A DNA stretch of 64,000 nt from assembly GCA_964594635.1 (NCBI GenBank), contig CAZQMV010000008.1, positions 1-64,000 of the forward strand. The letters are read 5' to 3'. This stretch comes from Berkiella sp964594635. GTDB taxonomy: Bacteria > Pseudomonadota > Gammaproteobacteria > Berkiellales > Berkiellaceae. Position numbers and translations under genes: made by a program. Of the stretch, positions 9,376-17,218 are shown piece by piece. The notes below the pieces were generated by a model. That model had not been told where the DNA came from and searched no databases. It saw only the letters and a program-made list of their open reading frames with translations. Position 1 is the first letter of the stretch, and every line of letters begins with the position of its first letter.

Positions 9376-9942
9376 ATGAGACAAATTATTGCAGGGATTG
9401 TGGGTGCCATTATCGTGTTTGTTTGGACAGGGCTCTCCTGGATGGTGTTTCCTTGGCACAACTGGGATATGAAGGCGTTTAAAGATGAAGGTAAGATCAT
9501 TTCTGAAACCTTGAAAACACAATCTTCGGGCGATGGTATTTATATGATCCCCTATTGCGATCCTAAAGATGCCAAAGATGAACAAAAGAAAAAAGAATGG
9601 CAGGAAAAAGCCAAACAAGGACCTTTTGCCTACATCATTGTGAAACCGGATGGCATAAAGTGGGATATGAAAACCGCTTTAGGCATCCAATTTGGAATTA
9701 CCTTATTAGTCGCGTTAATGGCCGCCTTTTTATTGGGCCTTAGCAGAACCACATCACTACTTGGTCGCGCATGGTATTTGACCTTTGTGGTAACAACAGG
9801 AACGCTGTTAACCCAATTATCAAATTGGAATTGGTGGGGAGTGCCAACCACTGCAACGCTTGTGAATATCGCTGATGTGATTATAGCCTGGTATTTTGCG
9901 GGTCTGATAATGGCTAAAATTGTACCTACTCGATATTCCTAA
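9376..9942 (+). CDS. Inner-membrane protein, unknown function (188 aa)
   Basis: Four predicted membrane segments: about residues 4-26, 104-122, 130-149 and 158-178. A ~75-residue loop between the first two (KAFKDEGKIISETLKTQSSG onward, including IYMIPYCDP) probably faces the periplasm. AAAGGAGCTTTGA immediately precedes the ATG. It appears to be the second gene of a two-gene unit with the S12 hydrolase. I do not recognise the family. Confidence 0.8.
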   Translation: MRQIIAGIVGAIIVFVWTGLSWMVFPWHNWDMKAFKDEGKIISETLKTQSSGDGIYMIPYCDPKDAKDEQKKKEWQEKAKQGPFAYIIVKPDGIKWDMKTALGIQFGITLLVALMAAFLLGLSRTTSLLGRAWYLTFVVTTGTLLTQLSNWNWWGVPTTATLVNIADVIIAWYFAGLIMAKIVPTRYS

Positions 9943-9951
9943 GTTCTCTTC

Positions 9952-10000
9952 CTGTTCTCTCTCCCGCGCTTGCGCGGGGGAGGGTTAGGGTGGGGGGGAA
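9952..10000. repeat. GC-rich palindromic intergenic element, possible shared terminator
   Basis: CTCCCGCGC and GCGCGGGGGAG form a stem around a TT loop, followed by AGGGTTAGGGTGGGGG. It sits between two convergent genes (9376-9942 and 10008-11924) and is far more GC-rich than its surroundings. It looks like a dispersed palindromic element; a terminator role for either gene is possible but lacks a clean T run. Confidence 0.5.
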
Positions 10001-10007
10001 GATTGTA

Positions 10008-11924
10008 CTATTTCTGTAAAAACCGCTTCAGTACCGGATTTTCTTTCACCACAGGATCTGTAGACTCAGCAAAATAATCGCATGCGCTTTTATTATCCTT
10101 ATTTTTCTCATTTAATTCCGCTTCTGTAAAAGGCGTTGCGTTAAGCAAAATAGCTGCCTTTTTAGCAGATTGCCCTCTTAGTGCCCAATGCAGCGGCGTA
10201 TAGTCCTTTTCTTTTGCAGGTAAATGCAGTGCTGCTTCCTGATGCTCTTTCATATAGTTAACTAAAAACTCAAATTCTCGCGTTTTTGTATGATAGGATC
10301 TCGAAGCGCCTCGGCGAATAAGCTGGCCATCATCTTTTGCCTCCATTCTTGCTTTCAAGGCATCAAACGATAAATTAGCAAAAGGTTTTTTTTGATAATA
10401 ACGATGTGCCAAACGCTTGCGATAATCATCTGCATAGTGATAGACAGTAGCAGGATCATCCTTGATCATTTCAGATAATCCATATTGTTGTTGATAGCCG
10501 TCAAATCGATTTTTTAATAAAGCTTTTCTTCTTTCTAATGAAGAGATCAAGAGTACGGCTTTGTCACCGAGTGTTTCAATAGGAAACCAGCCAACATGAG
10601 GAATAATATTTAATGTTTGTGGCCCCTTATTCGCTTCATCAGAAAATGTTGGTTGTTGTGGTGTTGCTCGATGCTTAACCTCTGCAAAGGTTTTTTTGGC
10701 GAGCAGAGAGCTTAATTTTAATGCATATAAAGAGGCTGTTTGTGTTCGTGGACCCAGATCAGCTTGACAGGCTACTATTTGGAAAGAGATCTTAGCCTCA
10801 TTTAATGAAAAATGAATTCTTGAGAGTAAATCATGATGTGCGCAGCTGTTACCAGCGTGGACATTGATAATTTCCAAAACACCATTTGCTACATTGAGTT
10901 TCACGTCAAAGACATCAACGTTGCCATGTTCTTCGTTATAAAAATATAGAAACTGCACTCTTTGATTAGGATTTAAAATATTTGTACAAAGCTCTTTTAT
11001 TTTTTCGAAAAGGATCTTTTCAGATCCAAGAGATGCAATATAGAGCGTGTTTGTATCGGGAATACAGAGTTGGCCATGATAGCCTAAACCTAAATGAAGG
11101 GCGCGTGCATTTTTTTGTGCTACATGATAGTTCAACTCTTCAGTGGATAATGGCAGTAACAATTCATCTGTCAACAAATCAAAATATTTTGGGTTGTTAA
11201 AGAGCTGTTGTTTAAAGTCGATCATCCGTTTAACAAATGTTTTTCTTAATTCATTAAAATCAGCGTCTTGCCCATAATTTAAATGGAAGCTCTCCAGCAA
11301 CATGTTCCAATTTTTACTCGCTGTAAATAACCCTTGCATTTTTTCGATATCGACTTTTTTGTGAACAGGGTGTGTTTGGTAGATGAGTATATTGAGATTG
11401 AGAATACATGCTAATAGTAGGAAATAACTAATTGCTTGATTAAATGGTTCAATATTCCTTTCTACGCCTATCATTTTATTTTCATAAAGTGCTTTAAAAA
11501 TATAAGTACAGTAAGTTTGGCAAAAAAATAAATTCATATGAAAAGAATCATAGAAATCCTTTAGCGCAGACTCTATTAATTCTGTTGATATTGGTTCCGC
11601 TGGCCTTGCTGCTGGTTTTCGTCGTATAGAATGTTTTTTTCCTCTGGGTGCTCCAATGGTGAGTTTAGAGATGCCCGTGGTGATGTTCGCATAATTATCA
11701 GCAGCTTTTTCAAGCTCTGATGCTGGGAGTGAAATGACTTTTGGAAACCGTGAATTCATTATATAGAGCAGTTCTTTTATTGTTTTGCCTTGACCCGCAA
11801 GACCATTAATCTCAGGAAACGTATCATCAATTATTAAATCACCAAACTGCTCGGATAAAAGAGTGCACATGCGCTCATGTAATGAAAACTGGGGTGCTAA
11901 GAAGTGAAATGGTGTGCCAATCAT
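10008..11924 (-). CDS. YopJ-like fold effector with catalytic Cys position replaced by Ala, plus C-terminal ankyrin repeats (638 aa)
   Basis: The start at 11924 (MIGTPFHF) follows CAGGGAATTTTTC; an ATG ten codons upstream has no ribosome site. Residues ~325-420 resemble the YopJ/AvrA (C55) acetyltransferase core: H333 in EEHGNVDVFDV, E351 in LEIINVHAG, then FQIVACQADLGPRTQTASLY. His-Glu spacing is 18 and His to the Cys position is 64, against 19 and 63 in YopJ (H109, E128, C172). At the Cys position this protein has A397, followed by S398. The last ~90 residues include an ankyrin-like unit (DYTPLHWALRGQSAKKAA). No signal peptide. It could be a pseudo-enzyme that only binds its target. The fold assignment rests on motif spacing and is moderate. 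Confidence 0.55.
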   Translation of the reverse strand: MIGTPFHFLAPQFSLHERMCTLLSEQFGDLIIDDTFPEINGLAGQGKTIKELLYIMNSRFPKVISLPASELEKAADNYANITTGISKLTIGAPRGKKHSIRRKPAARPAEPISTELIESALKDFYDSFHMNLFFCQTYCTYIFKALYENKMIGVERNIEPFNQAISYFLLLACILNLNILIYQTHPVHKKVDIEKMQGLFTASKNWNMLLESFHLNYGQDADFNELRKTFVKRMIDFKQQLFNNPKYFDLLTDELLLPLSTEELNYHVAQKNARALHLGLGYHGQLCIPDTNTLYIASLGSEKILFEKIKELCTNILNPNQRVQFLYFYNEEHGNVDVFDVKLNVANGVLEIINVHAGNSCAHHDLLSRIHFSLNEAKISFQIVACQADLGPRTQTASLYALKLSSLLAKKTFAEVKHRATPQQPTFSDEANKGPQTLNIIPHVGWFPIETLGDKAVLLISSLERRKALLKNRFDGYQQQYGLSEMIKDDPATVYHYADDYRKRLAHRYYQKKPFANLSFDALKARMEAKDDGQLIRRGASRSYHTKTREFEFLVNYMKEHQEAALHLPAKEKDYTPLHWALRGQSAKKAAILLNATPFTEAELNEKNKDNKSACDYFAESTDPVVKENPVLKRFLQK

Positions 11925-12087
11925 GAAAAATTCCCTGAAGAACAAAGCCTGCAAAACTACGCTAATTGCTGTTGAAAATCAAGGTAATTACACGCATAAC
12001 ATTTCAAAATAGGTCTATATAGAACAAGTGCAGCACAGCAACTGTTGCTGAATATTTCAGACTGTTAAAAACCCAGGAGAATAAATC

Positions 12088-12522
12088 ATGAATAAAACAA
12101 CTTTACTTGCAGCTTGCGTTGGAGCCATGATGGCATTTGGCACACCTTTAATGGCGAAAGAAGATATATCCAACATGATGCCTATGTCCAAAGCATTAAA
12201 TGGCTTAAAAACAAAAGGCTTTGATGTGGTTAAGAAAATTGAATTTGATGACGGCATGTATGAAGCAAAAATCATGACTGCCTTGGGTAAAGAAATTAAA
12301 GTCAAAATGAATGCAAAAACAGGTGAGATAGAAAAACCAAAAGATGGCTTAGTATGGTTAAGCGCTTTAGATGTGGCTAAGAAAGTAGAAGATGCTGGAT
12401 ATCATAGCATTTCTAAAATTGACACTGAAGGCAAAGATTATGAAGTGAGAGCTTTAAATAAAGATGGTAAACAAGCCAAATTGAAAGTAAATGCCCAAAC
12501 CGGTGAAATAGCGGCAGACTAA
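12088..12522 (+). CDS. Periplasmic PepSY-domain-like protein
   Basis: 144 aa with a clear signal peptide (KTTLLAACVGAMMAFGTPLMA). Two tandem copies of a ~55-residue alpha-beta unit follow. Each copy has a helix (SKALNGLKTKGFDVVKKIEF; LDVAKKVEDAGYHSISKIDT), a strand (YEAKIMTALGKEI; YEVRALNKDGKQA) and then VKMNAKTGEIE or LKVNAQTGEIA, the typical PepSY ending. Such proteins are small periplasmic or secreted binding/inhibitory modules. CCAGGAGAATAAATC precedes the ATG. It is monocistronic, closed by the terminator at 12544-12576. Confidence 0.85.
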   Translation: MNKTTLLAACVGAMMAFGTPLMAKEDISNMMPMSKALNGLKTKGFDVVKKIEFDDGMYEAKIMTALGKEIKVKMNAKTGEIEKPKDGLVWLSALDVAKKVEDAGYHSISKIDTEGKDYEVRALNKDGKQAKLKVNAQTGEIAAD

Positions 12523-12543
12523 AAGCTTGCTCCATGAATAAAA

Positions 12544-12576
12544 AACCCGATTACTTTCACATAATCGGGTTTTTTG
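12544..12576 (+). terminator. Rho-independent terminator after the PepSY gene
   Basis: AACCCGATTA and TAATCGGGTT form a 10-bp stem around an eight-base loop, then a T run. It lies 21 bp past the stop at 12522 and just before the convergent gene at 12579-12866; the flanking A run lets it work in both directions. Confidence 0.85.
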
Positions 12577-12578
12577 TT

Positions 12579-12866
12579 TTAGAACCTAAAGTACAGCGAC
12601 ACGCCACTTCGAGGGTACCGATAGTAATTGTAAGGGTATCCGTAATAGTTTCTATAGTAGTTTCTGTAGTAGGGGTTATGGTAGTGGTGGTAACGATAAT
12701 ATCGTGGATAACTGCGATAGTAGTTCCTGTAATGATATCGTGGATAATGCTGGTAACTGTGGTATCCAGGGTGGCCAAAATAGATCCCGTGATGATGGTG
12801 GTGGTGACGTGCCATGCCAAGCGGAGCAAATGCCATCAACAGAACGAACAAAAGTAGCCCTTTCAT
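12579..12866 (-). CDS. Small secreted His/Tyr/Arg-rich protein
   Basis: 95 aa. A signal peptide (KGLLLFVLLMAFAPLGMA) is followed at the mature N-terminus by R and then six consecutive His. The rest is almost entirely Tyr, His, Arg, Pro, Asn and Gly in YYR/HYP/NYY repeats, ending in SLYFRF. GGAGGGAGTC lies just before the ATG, a very strong ribosome site, so the gene is real despite a longer open frame on the other strand. Such composition suggests a low-complexity extracytoplasmic protein, possibly metal-binding through the His run; the function is unknown. Confidence 0.8.
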   Translation of the reverse strand: MKGLLLFVLLMAFAPLGMARHHHHHHGIYFGHPGYHSYQHYPRYHYRNYYRSYPRYYRYHHYHNPYYRNYYRNYYGYPYNYYRYPRSGVSLYFRF

Positions 12867-12994
12867 GACTCCCTCCTGCCTTTATCCATGGTCTATTTAC
12901 TTAGACAGTTTCTAGCAGAAAAAGTTCTCTAAAGTGGCTAAAAGAGCTAAGACATGCCTGCGCTGCATACAACCCTCAGCGCAGGTTTGCCTCA

Positions 12995-13315
12995 TTAGCG
13001 GGTGTAGATTTCGTAAGACAAGCCTTCATGGTTGTATACGCGGTAGAAGCCACGATAGTGGGCTTTCTTGTGGGATAAACCATAAGGGCATTCCGCTGGT
13101 AACATGACCCTGCTATATTGATAATCAGGGAAATAGCACTTACCACAACGTGTAAAGAAATAACCATTACGGTGTTCACGGCACTGATAAGCATCTGGCA
13201 TACATTTGTTCCAGCGATACTTGGGAAGGCCAATCTCACAGCATGCCGCTTGTGCAACGCTGATAGAGGTTACTGCTGCCAACGCCATCGCGACTCCAAC
13301 AACTAACTTTCTCAT
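12995..13315 (-). CDS. Small secreted Cys-rich protein
   Basis: 106 aa. A signal peptide (KLVVGVAMALAAVTSISVAQA) is cleaved before ACCEIG. The mature part of ~83 residues has eight Cys (CCEIG, KCMPDAYQC, RCGKCYF, AECPYG), suggesting disulfide bonding in the periplasm or outside, and many aromatic and basic residues. CAGGAGTTTAAT precedes the ATG. No family recognised. It is adjacent to another small secreted protein (12579-12866) on the same strand but 128 bp apart, so probably separately transcribed. Confidence 0.8.
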   Translation of the reverse strand: MRKLVVGVAMALAAVTSISVAQAACCEIGLPKYRWNKCMPDAYQCREHRNGYFFTRCGKCYFPDYQYSRVMLPAECPYGLSHKKAHYRGFYRVYNHEGLSYEIYTR

Positions 13316-13446
13316 ATTAAACTCCTGTTAACGTAACTTAAGTTCCACCATCCATGAAATCTTTTTCCTAACTTTCATTTCGGCAGTTTTAAGCAGTACT
13401 TGGGGGTTTTGCTGGATACAAATGCAGAAGTGATTAAAGAAGAGCA

Positions 13447-13475
13447 AAAAAAAGCCCGCCAAAGGCGGGCTTTTA
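13447..13475 (-). terminator. Rho-independent terminator after the Lys/Ala-rich membrane protein gene
   Basis: AAAAGCCCGCC, loop AAA, GGCGGGCTTTT: a 7-bp GC stem extended by A/T pairs. On the minus strand it ends in a long T run, 19 bp past the stop of the 13494-14570 gene. It can also act for plus-strand transcripts. Confidence 0.88.
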
Positions 13476-13493
13476 AGCTTTTGCATAAAAGTC

Positions 13494-14570
13494 TTAGACT
13501 GCGAATTTCTTAGCAGCGTCAGCTTTTGCAGCTGTTAAAGCTTTCGTTTCCAGCTCTGCACGTTCTTTAGCATCTTTAGCGGCAACGACTTCAGCTAATT
13601 TAGCAGCTTCATATTTCACTACAATTAACTTGTCGTTTGCAGGTGGTTGTTGTTTAGTTAAATTGCCATCTTTTTTGAACTTTCTTTCTTCAGCATGATC
13701 AACATCAAGAATGTTATGAAGCTTAGTTCTGAAGTCTACGTCATCTTTCTCAGTTAATTTTTCTGACAAAGTTTTAACTTCTTCTTCTTTAGCTTTCAGT
13801 TCATCATGATATTTCTGATCTGCGGTGCGAGTGTCAGGCTTTTCGTCTTTCTTTTCTTCGGTTTTCTTTTCTTCTGAACCAAAGAAGGCATTGAAAGCAT
13901 AAATACCAAGGCTCGCAACAGCAACAGCAGCAACGCCAACAGCAAGTGCAACACCGACTTGAACACCTATTGCAGCAAACGGAAGGCTAACTCCTACATT
14001 TGTTAACAAGGTGGTGGCAGCAGGATATAAACCGCTAAACCAGAAACCGGTGCTAACAACAGCAACGCCGGCGGCGGCTGCTACATAAGAATTGATTGAA
14101 GATTTTTTAGCGGTGTCTTCAGCTTTCTTGTCATCCGCTTTTTTGTCTTCTGGTTTAGCTGCTGCATCATCCGCTTTTTTGTCATCAACTACTTCTTTAG
14201 GAGCATCTGTAGGTGCTGCTGCAGTTAAATCAACTTCTTTATATTTTGCATCAACGTGTGCTGCAGAGCCGTTTAATAGAACAAAACTATCAGTTTCATT
14301 AGGGGTAACGTTGTAAATGCCTTTGGTTAATACCGTGCCATCAACATCGTAAGTTCCAGCGTGGCGGCCTTTAACGCCTTTAAATTCCACTGCGCAAATT
14401 GGATAGATATGGCCTTCGACTGCAGGGGCAGTCTTTTTTGCAATTAAAGCAGCATCGTCATAATTTGTGCAAGCAACCATTGCTTCGTCGAGTTTAATCG
14501 ATGCTTTTAAAGCCGCGTAATCTTCGGCTTGTGAAGCGGGGATGGAATTACCAATAGCGTAATATTTCAT
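13494..14570 (-). CDS. Lys/Ala/Asp-rich protein with two membrane segments, unknown function
   Basis: 358 aa from the ATG at 14570, which follows AGAGGTTGACT. The first ~120 residues form a compact domain (MKYYAIGNSIPASQAEDY). A low-complexity charged linker (DDKKADDAAAKPEDKKADD) follows. Two hydrophobic Ala/Val/Gly segments (about 160-185 and 198-230) come next, and the C-terminal half is charged coiled coil (KEEEVKTLSEKLTEKDD and KDAKERAELETKALTAAKAD). The composition resembles secreted, membrane-inserting proteins of intracellular bacteria, but I recognise no family. Monocistronic, with its own terminator and a 264-bp upstream region. Confidence 0.7.
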   Translation of the reverse strand: MKYYAIGNSIPASQAEDYAALKASIKLDEAMVACTNYDDAALIAKKTAPAVEGHIYPICAVEFKGVKGRHAGTYDVDGTVLTKGIYNVTPNETDSFVLLNGSAAHVDAKYKEVDLTAAAPTDAPKEVVDDKKADDAAAKPEDKKADDKKAEDTAKKSSINSYVAAAAGVAVVSTGFWFSGLYPAATTLLTNVGVSLPFAAIGVQVGVALAVGVAAVAVASLGIYAFNAFFGSEEKKTEEKKDEKPDTRTADQKYHDELKAKEEEVKTLSEKLTEKDDVDFRTKLHNILDVDHAEERKFKKDGNLTKQQPPANDKLIVVKYEAAKLAEVVAAKDAKERAELETKALTAAKADAAKKFAV

Positions 14571-14834
14571 AGTCAACCTCTATATAATGACACAACATGA
14601 AGGCACTAATGAGTTCTATGGATAACATATCCTGCGCCTCATTAACGACAGCAATACTAGCAATAAAGTCATCTAACCTCAAACATCTTGCTTCAATTGA
14701 CGAGGGAATTTACGGATCAAAGTTGTTCTGTTTGTGAATTCTTTTTCTAGCGCAAATTTCTACATGTAAAATAGGATAAAGTAAGAACTATTAAAATTAC
14801 ATAACTAACTATTAATGGATTAAAGGAGAACGCC
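14571..14834. other. Divergent intergenic region
   Basis: This region should contain the promoters of the genes on either side. It is AT-rich (for example TATATAATGACA near 14580-14592 and TAAAATAGGATAAAGTAA near 14766). No open frame, repeat or RNA structure was recognised. Confidence 0.4.
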
Positions 14835-16691
14835 GTGGCAAGGAATAGACTGGCCCTATGTGAGCAGGACATTCTTCGTGCTGTCTTAGAAACACGCAAG
14901 CCCATCGATGTAGCGCAAAAAATCCAGTCATTTTTAGTGGATTTTCTAGCACCTCAATTTACTCAAAAATCAAATCTTGCGTTACATCAGGCGGCGAGAA
15001 TAGGTGATTTACTCAGTGTTAAAAAGCTAATTGCCATGGGCGCAGATGTGAATGAAAAAGATCTTTTTAAAAGTACACCGTTGCATATGGCAGCGATGTA
15101 CGGTCATAAAGCCGTTGCTGAATACTTAATCCAGCATGGTGCTAATATCGATGCAAAAACCTATAAAATGGATAATGTTGCTCTCACTCCACTTGATTTA
15201 GCCGCGCTGTATTCGCCCAATACTGAAATGTTCAGTTATCTATTAAATAAACACGCGCAGCCTGACCATTGGGATACATTAATGTTTTCATTGCTTGAAA
15301 AAGTAGTGAATAGTTATGAAGTTAAAGATTTTAAAACATTTGAGCTCAATTTAAATAAAATAGATATTGCATCTTGTAATAAAAATGCACTTTGGGTATT
15401 TACAGATATGGAAGTAAAACCTATCTGGCTCTTACATAAGGTATTTGCTTCTGAAATTAAAGACGTGCAGTATTATAACCGTATCATGCAGACGGTTGAT
15501 CTTTTACTTGCAAACGATAAGAATTCATTAGTGAAGCATTATATCGCTGCAAAAAATCTGCTCCATGCTTTTCCTTCAGATGAAACTTACCATTACAAAA
15601 TTGGCCCCAATAAAGTCAAATTAACGGCATCAGGTTACTATGCTATTATTGCTGTTGATTTAGCGGCTAACACGCTTGCAGCTTTTCAGCAAAAAATAGT
15701 AGGTAAGCAAGATGTAGAAGCGTTCCAATCGTTAAAGGAACACTATCCTCATTCTGATCAGTTTATTTTGCAGAATATTGAAAATTTCACACAAGAAAAG
15801 CTTCATCTGTTTAAGCATCTTGAAAATACTTTTAAACAAGCTGCAGAAGTAAGTGCGAAAGGTGGGCTTTATGAAATCAGCGCAGAGCAATTTAAACACT
15901 ATGAACAAGGCAAAACTATTTTAATACCTAGTGGTTGGGATGGTCATGCTTTAGATATTATTATTGATAAATCGCTTAATTTGTTTATGGTAGCAAATGC
16001 AGGAGAACGTTTTGAAGGGCTTGAACCAGGGTTAAATGCATTTAATATGCAATTTGCTTTAACCGCCGATGATTTCTATTCCATGGTGAACAATGAAGAA
16101 GAAGCTGAATTGGAATTTAAGAAATTCTATGATCTTGGCTTAGAGCAAAATGAAACGTATTCATTCCTATTTCCTTCACAGACTTATGGTAATTGTGCAT
16201 GGTATAGTCAACAAATAGCACAAAAAGCGTTATTGTTTATTGAACTTTCAAAATCAATAAACGATCCCGTTCTTGCAATGTCGATTGCAGAATTGTGGTT
16301 TAAAGAATACACCGAATTTCATCAAACAGAAGTTCTAAAAACCTATCTTGAGGATCCTTTTTTAGAGGTTACAGCGCTTGGTGACATCCTAAAGAATTAT
16401 CATATGGATTTATCCTCACCTTATCAAAAGGAACGTTCAAAATTATTGTTAGATCATCTCATGGATAGCCATCATCAATCGGATTTTGAAGCATATTGTA
16501 AAGCAAATCAGCTTGAACTGGGTAAAATGTTCGCAGCAGCAGATGCCGCTTTCGAAAAATTATCTCTCGAAGACATCATCCGTTGGGATAATGATAATGT
16601 GGTTGAATCAATCACGTTACCTACAAGCGTTTTACCTGTTGTTTTACCAGTGGTGCCTGCGATTGATGAACAGATTATTCACATTATGTAG
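14835..16691 (+). CDS. Ankyrin-repeat protein with a permuted (His before Cys) cysteine-peptidase-like domain (618 aa)
   Basis: GTG start at 14835 after AAAGGAGAACGCC. Residues ~50-140 carry three ankyrin repeats (SNLALHQAARIGDLLSVKKL, KSTPLHMAAMYGHKAVAEYL, ALTPLDLAALYSPN). After a helical middle, residues ~350-470 hold H371 in GWDGHALDIIIDKSL, N388 and E391 in VANAGERF, then Q449 and C454 in SQTYGNCAWYSQ. The order His - Asn/Glu - Gln - Cys is that of clan CE peptidases (Ulp1, YopJ, adenain), opposite to papain. The family is not one I can name; the catalytic assignment is inferred from motif order. No signal peptide, consistent with an injected effector. Confidence 0.65.
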   Translation: MARNRLALCEQDILRAVLETRKPIDVAQKIQSFLVDFLAPQFTQKSNLALHQAARIGDLLSVKKLIAMGADVNEKDLFKSTPLHMAAMYGHKAVAEYLIQHGANIDAKTYKMDNVALTPLDLAALYSPNTEMFSYLLNKHAQPDHWDTLMFSLLEKVVNSYEVKDFKTFELNLNKIDIASCNKNALWVFTDMEVKPIWLLHKVFASEIKDVQYYNRIMQTVDLLLANDKNSLVKHYIAAKNLLHAFPSDETYHYKIGPNKVKLTASGYYAIIAVDLAANTLAAFQQKIVGKQDVEAFQSLKEHYPHSDQFILQNIENFTQEKLHLFKHLENTFKQAAEVSAKGGLYEISAEQFKHYEQGKTILIPSGWDGHALDIIIDKSLNLFMVANAGERFEGLEPGLNAFNMQFALTADDFYSMVNNEEEAELEFKKFYDLGLEQNETYSFLFPSQTYGNCAWYSQQIAQKALLFIELSKSINDPVLAMSIAELWFKEYTEFHQTEVLKTYLEDPFLEVTALGDILKNYHMDLSSPYQKERSKLLLDHLMDSHHQSDFEAYCKANQLELGKMFAAADAAFEKLSLEDIIRWDNDNVVESITLPTSVLPVVLPVVPAIDEQIIHIM

Positions 16692-16758
16692 TTACACTTT
16701 TGGGGTGCGCGCAAATGAGCTTATAATATGAATAAGGCTATCTGAGTGAGCGCGCATC

Positions 16759-17217
16759 ATGGCATCAGAAAAATTACGAGAATATCTAAAGCAAAACCAG
16801 GTCAATTACACCTCAATTGCTCACCCATTAGCTTATAGCACACGAGAGATCTCGCATCTTTGTCATATTTCTGAAAATCAGTTAGCGAAGTCGGTGATGG
16901 TTAATGTTGGCTCTACACTTGCCATGATTGTTTTGCCTGCAAGTTTTACTGTCGATTTTGAAAAACTCAAAAAAATTTTTCATGAGTCGAATGTCACATT
17001 GGCTTCTGAAGCAGAATTTAATAATATCTTTGCAGATTGCGAATTGGGAGCGATGCCACCGTTTGGTAATTTGTATAATGTTGATGTGTATGTTGAAAAA
17101 AGCTTAGCAAATAATAAAGAAATTGTTTTTAATGCGGGTACGCATACCGAAGTGATAAAATTGTCTTATAAAGATTTTGTTGCTCTCGTTCATCCCAAAG
17201 TTATTGTCAGTCACTAA
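16759..17217 (+). CDS. YbaK/EbsC-family aminoacyl-tRNA deacylase (ProX-like)
   Basis: 152 aa covering one complete YbaK domain. Features are YTSIAHPLAYSTREI at the N-terminus, QLAKSVMVNVG with the conserved Lys of the active site, the loop CELGAMPPFGNLYNVDVYVE and FNAGTHTEVIKLSYKDF near the end. The family hydrolyses mischarged tRNA in trans (Cys- or Ala-tRNAPro and others). The substrate cannot be read from sequence. It ends two bases before the convergent AAA/M41 gene. Confidence 0.9.
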   Translation: MASEKLREYLKQNQVNYTSIAHPLAYSTREISHLCHISENQLAKSVMVNVGSTLAMIVLPASFTVDFEKLKKIFHESNVTLASEAEFNNIFADCELGAMPPFGNLYNVDVYVEKSLANNKEIVFNAGTHTEVIKLSYKDFVALVHPKVIVSH

Positions 17218-17218
17218 A

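Noticed and set aside
12534..12857. 107-codon frame on the plus strand opposite the His-rich protein
   Set aside because: It is Val/Ile-rich only because it is antisense to Tyr/His codons. The minus-strand gene has a signal peptide and a strong ribosome site, and a terminator lies at the start of this frame.
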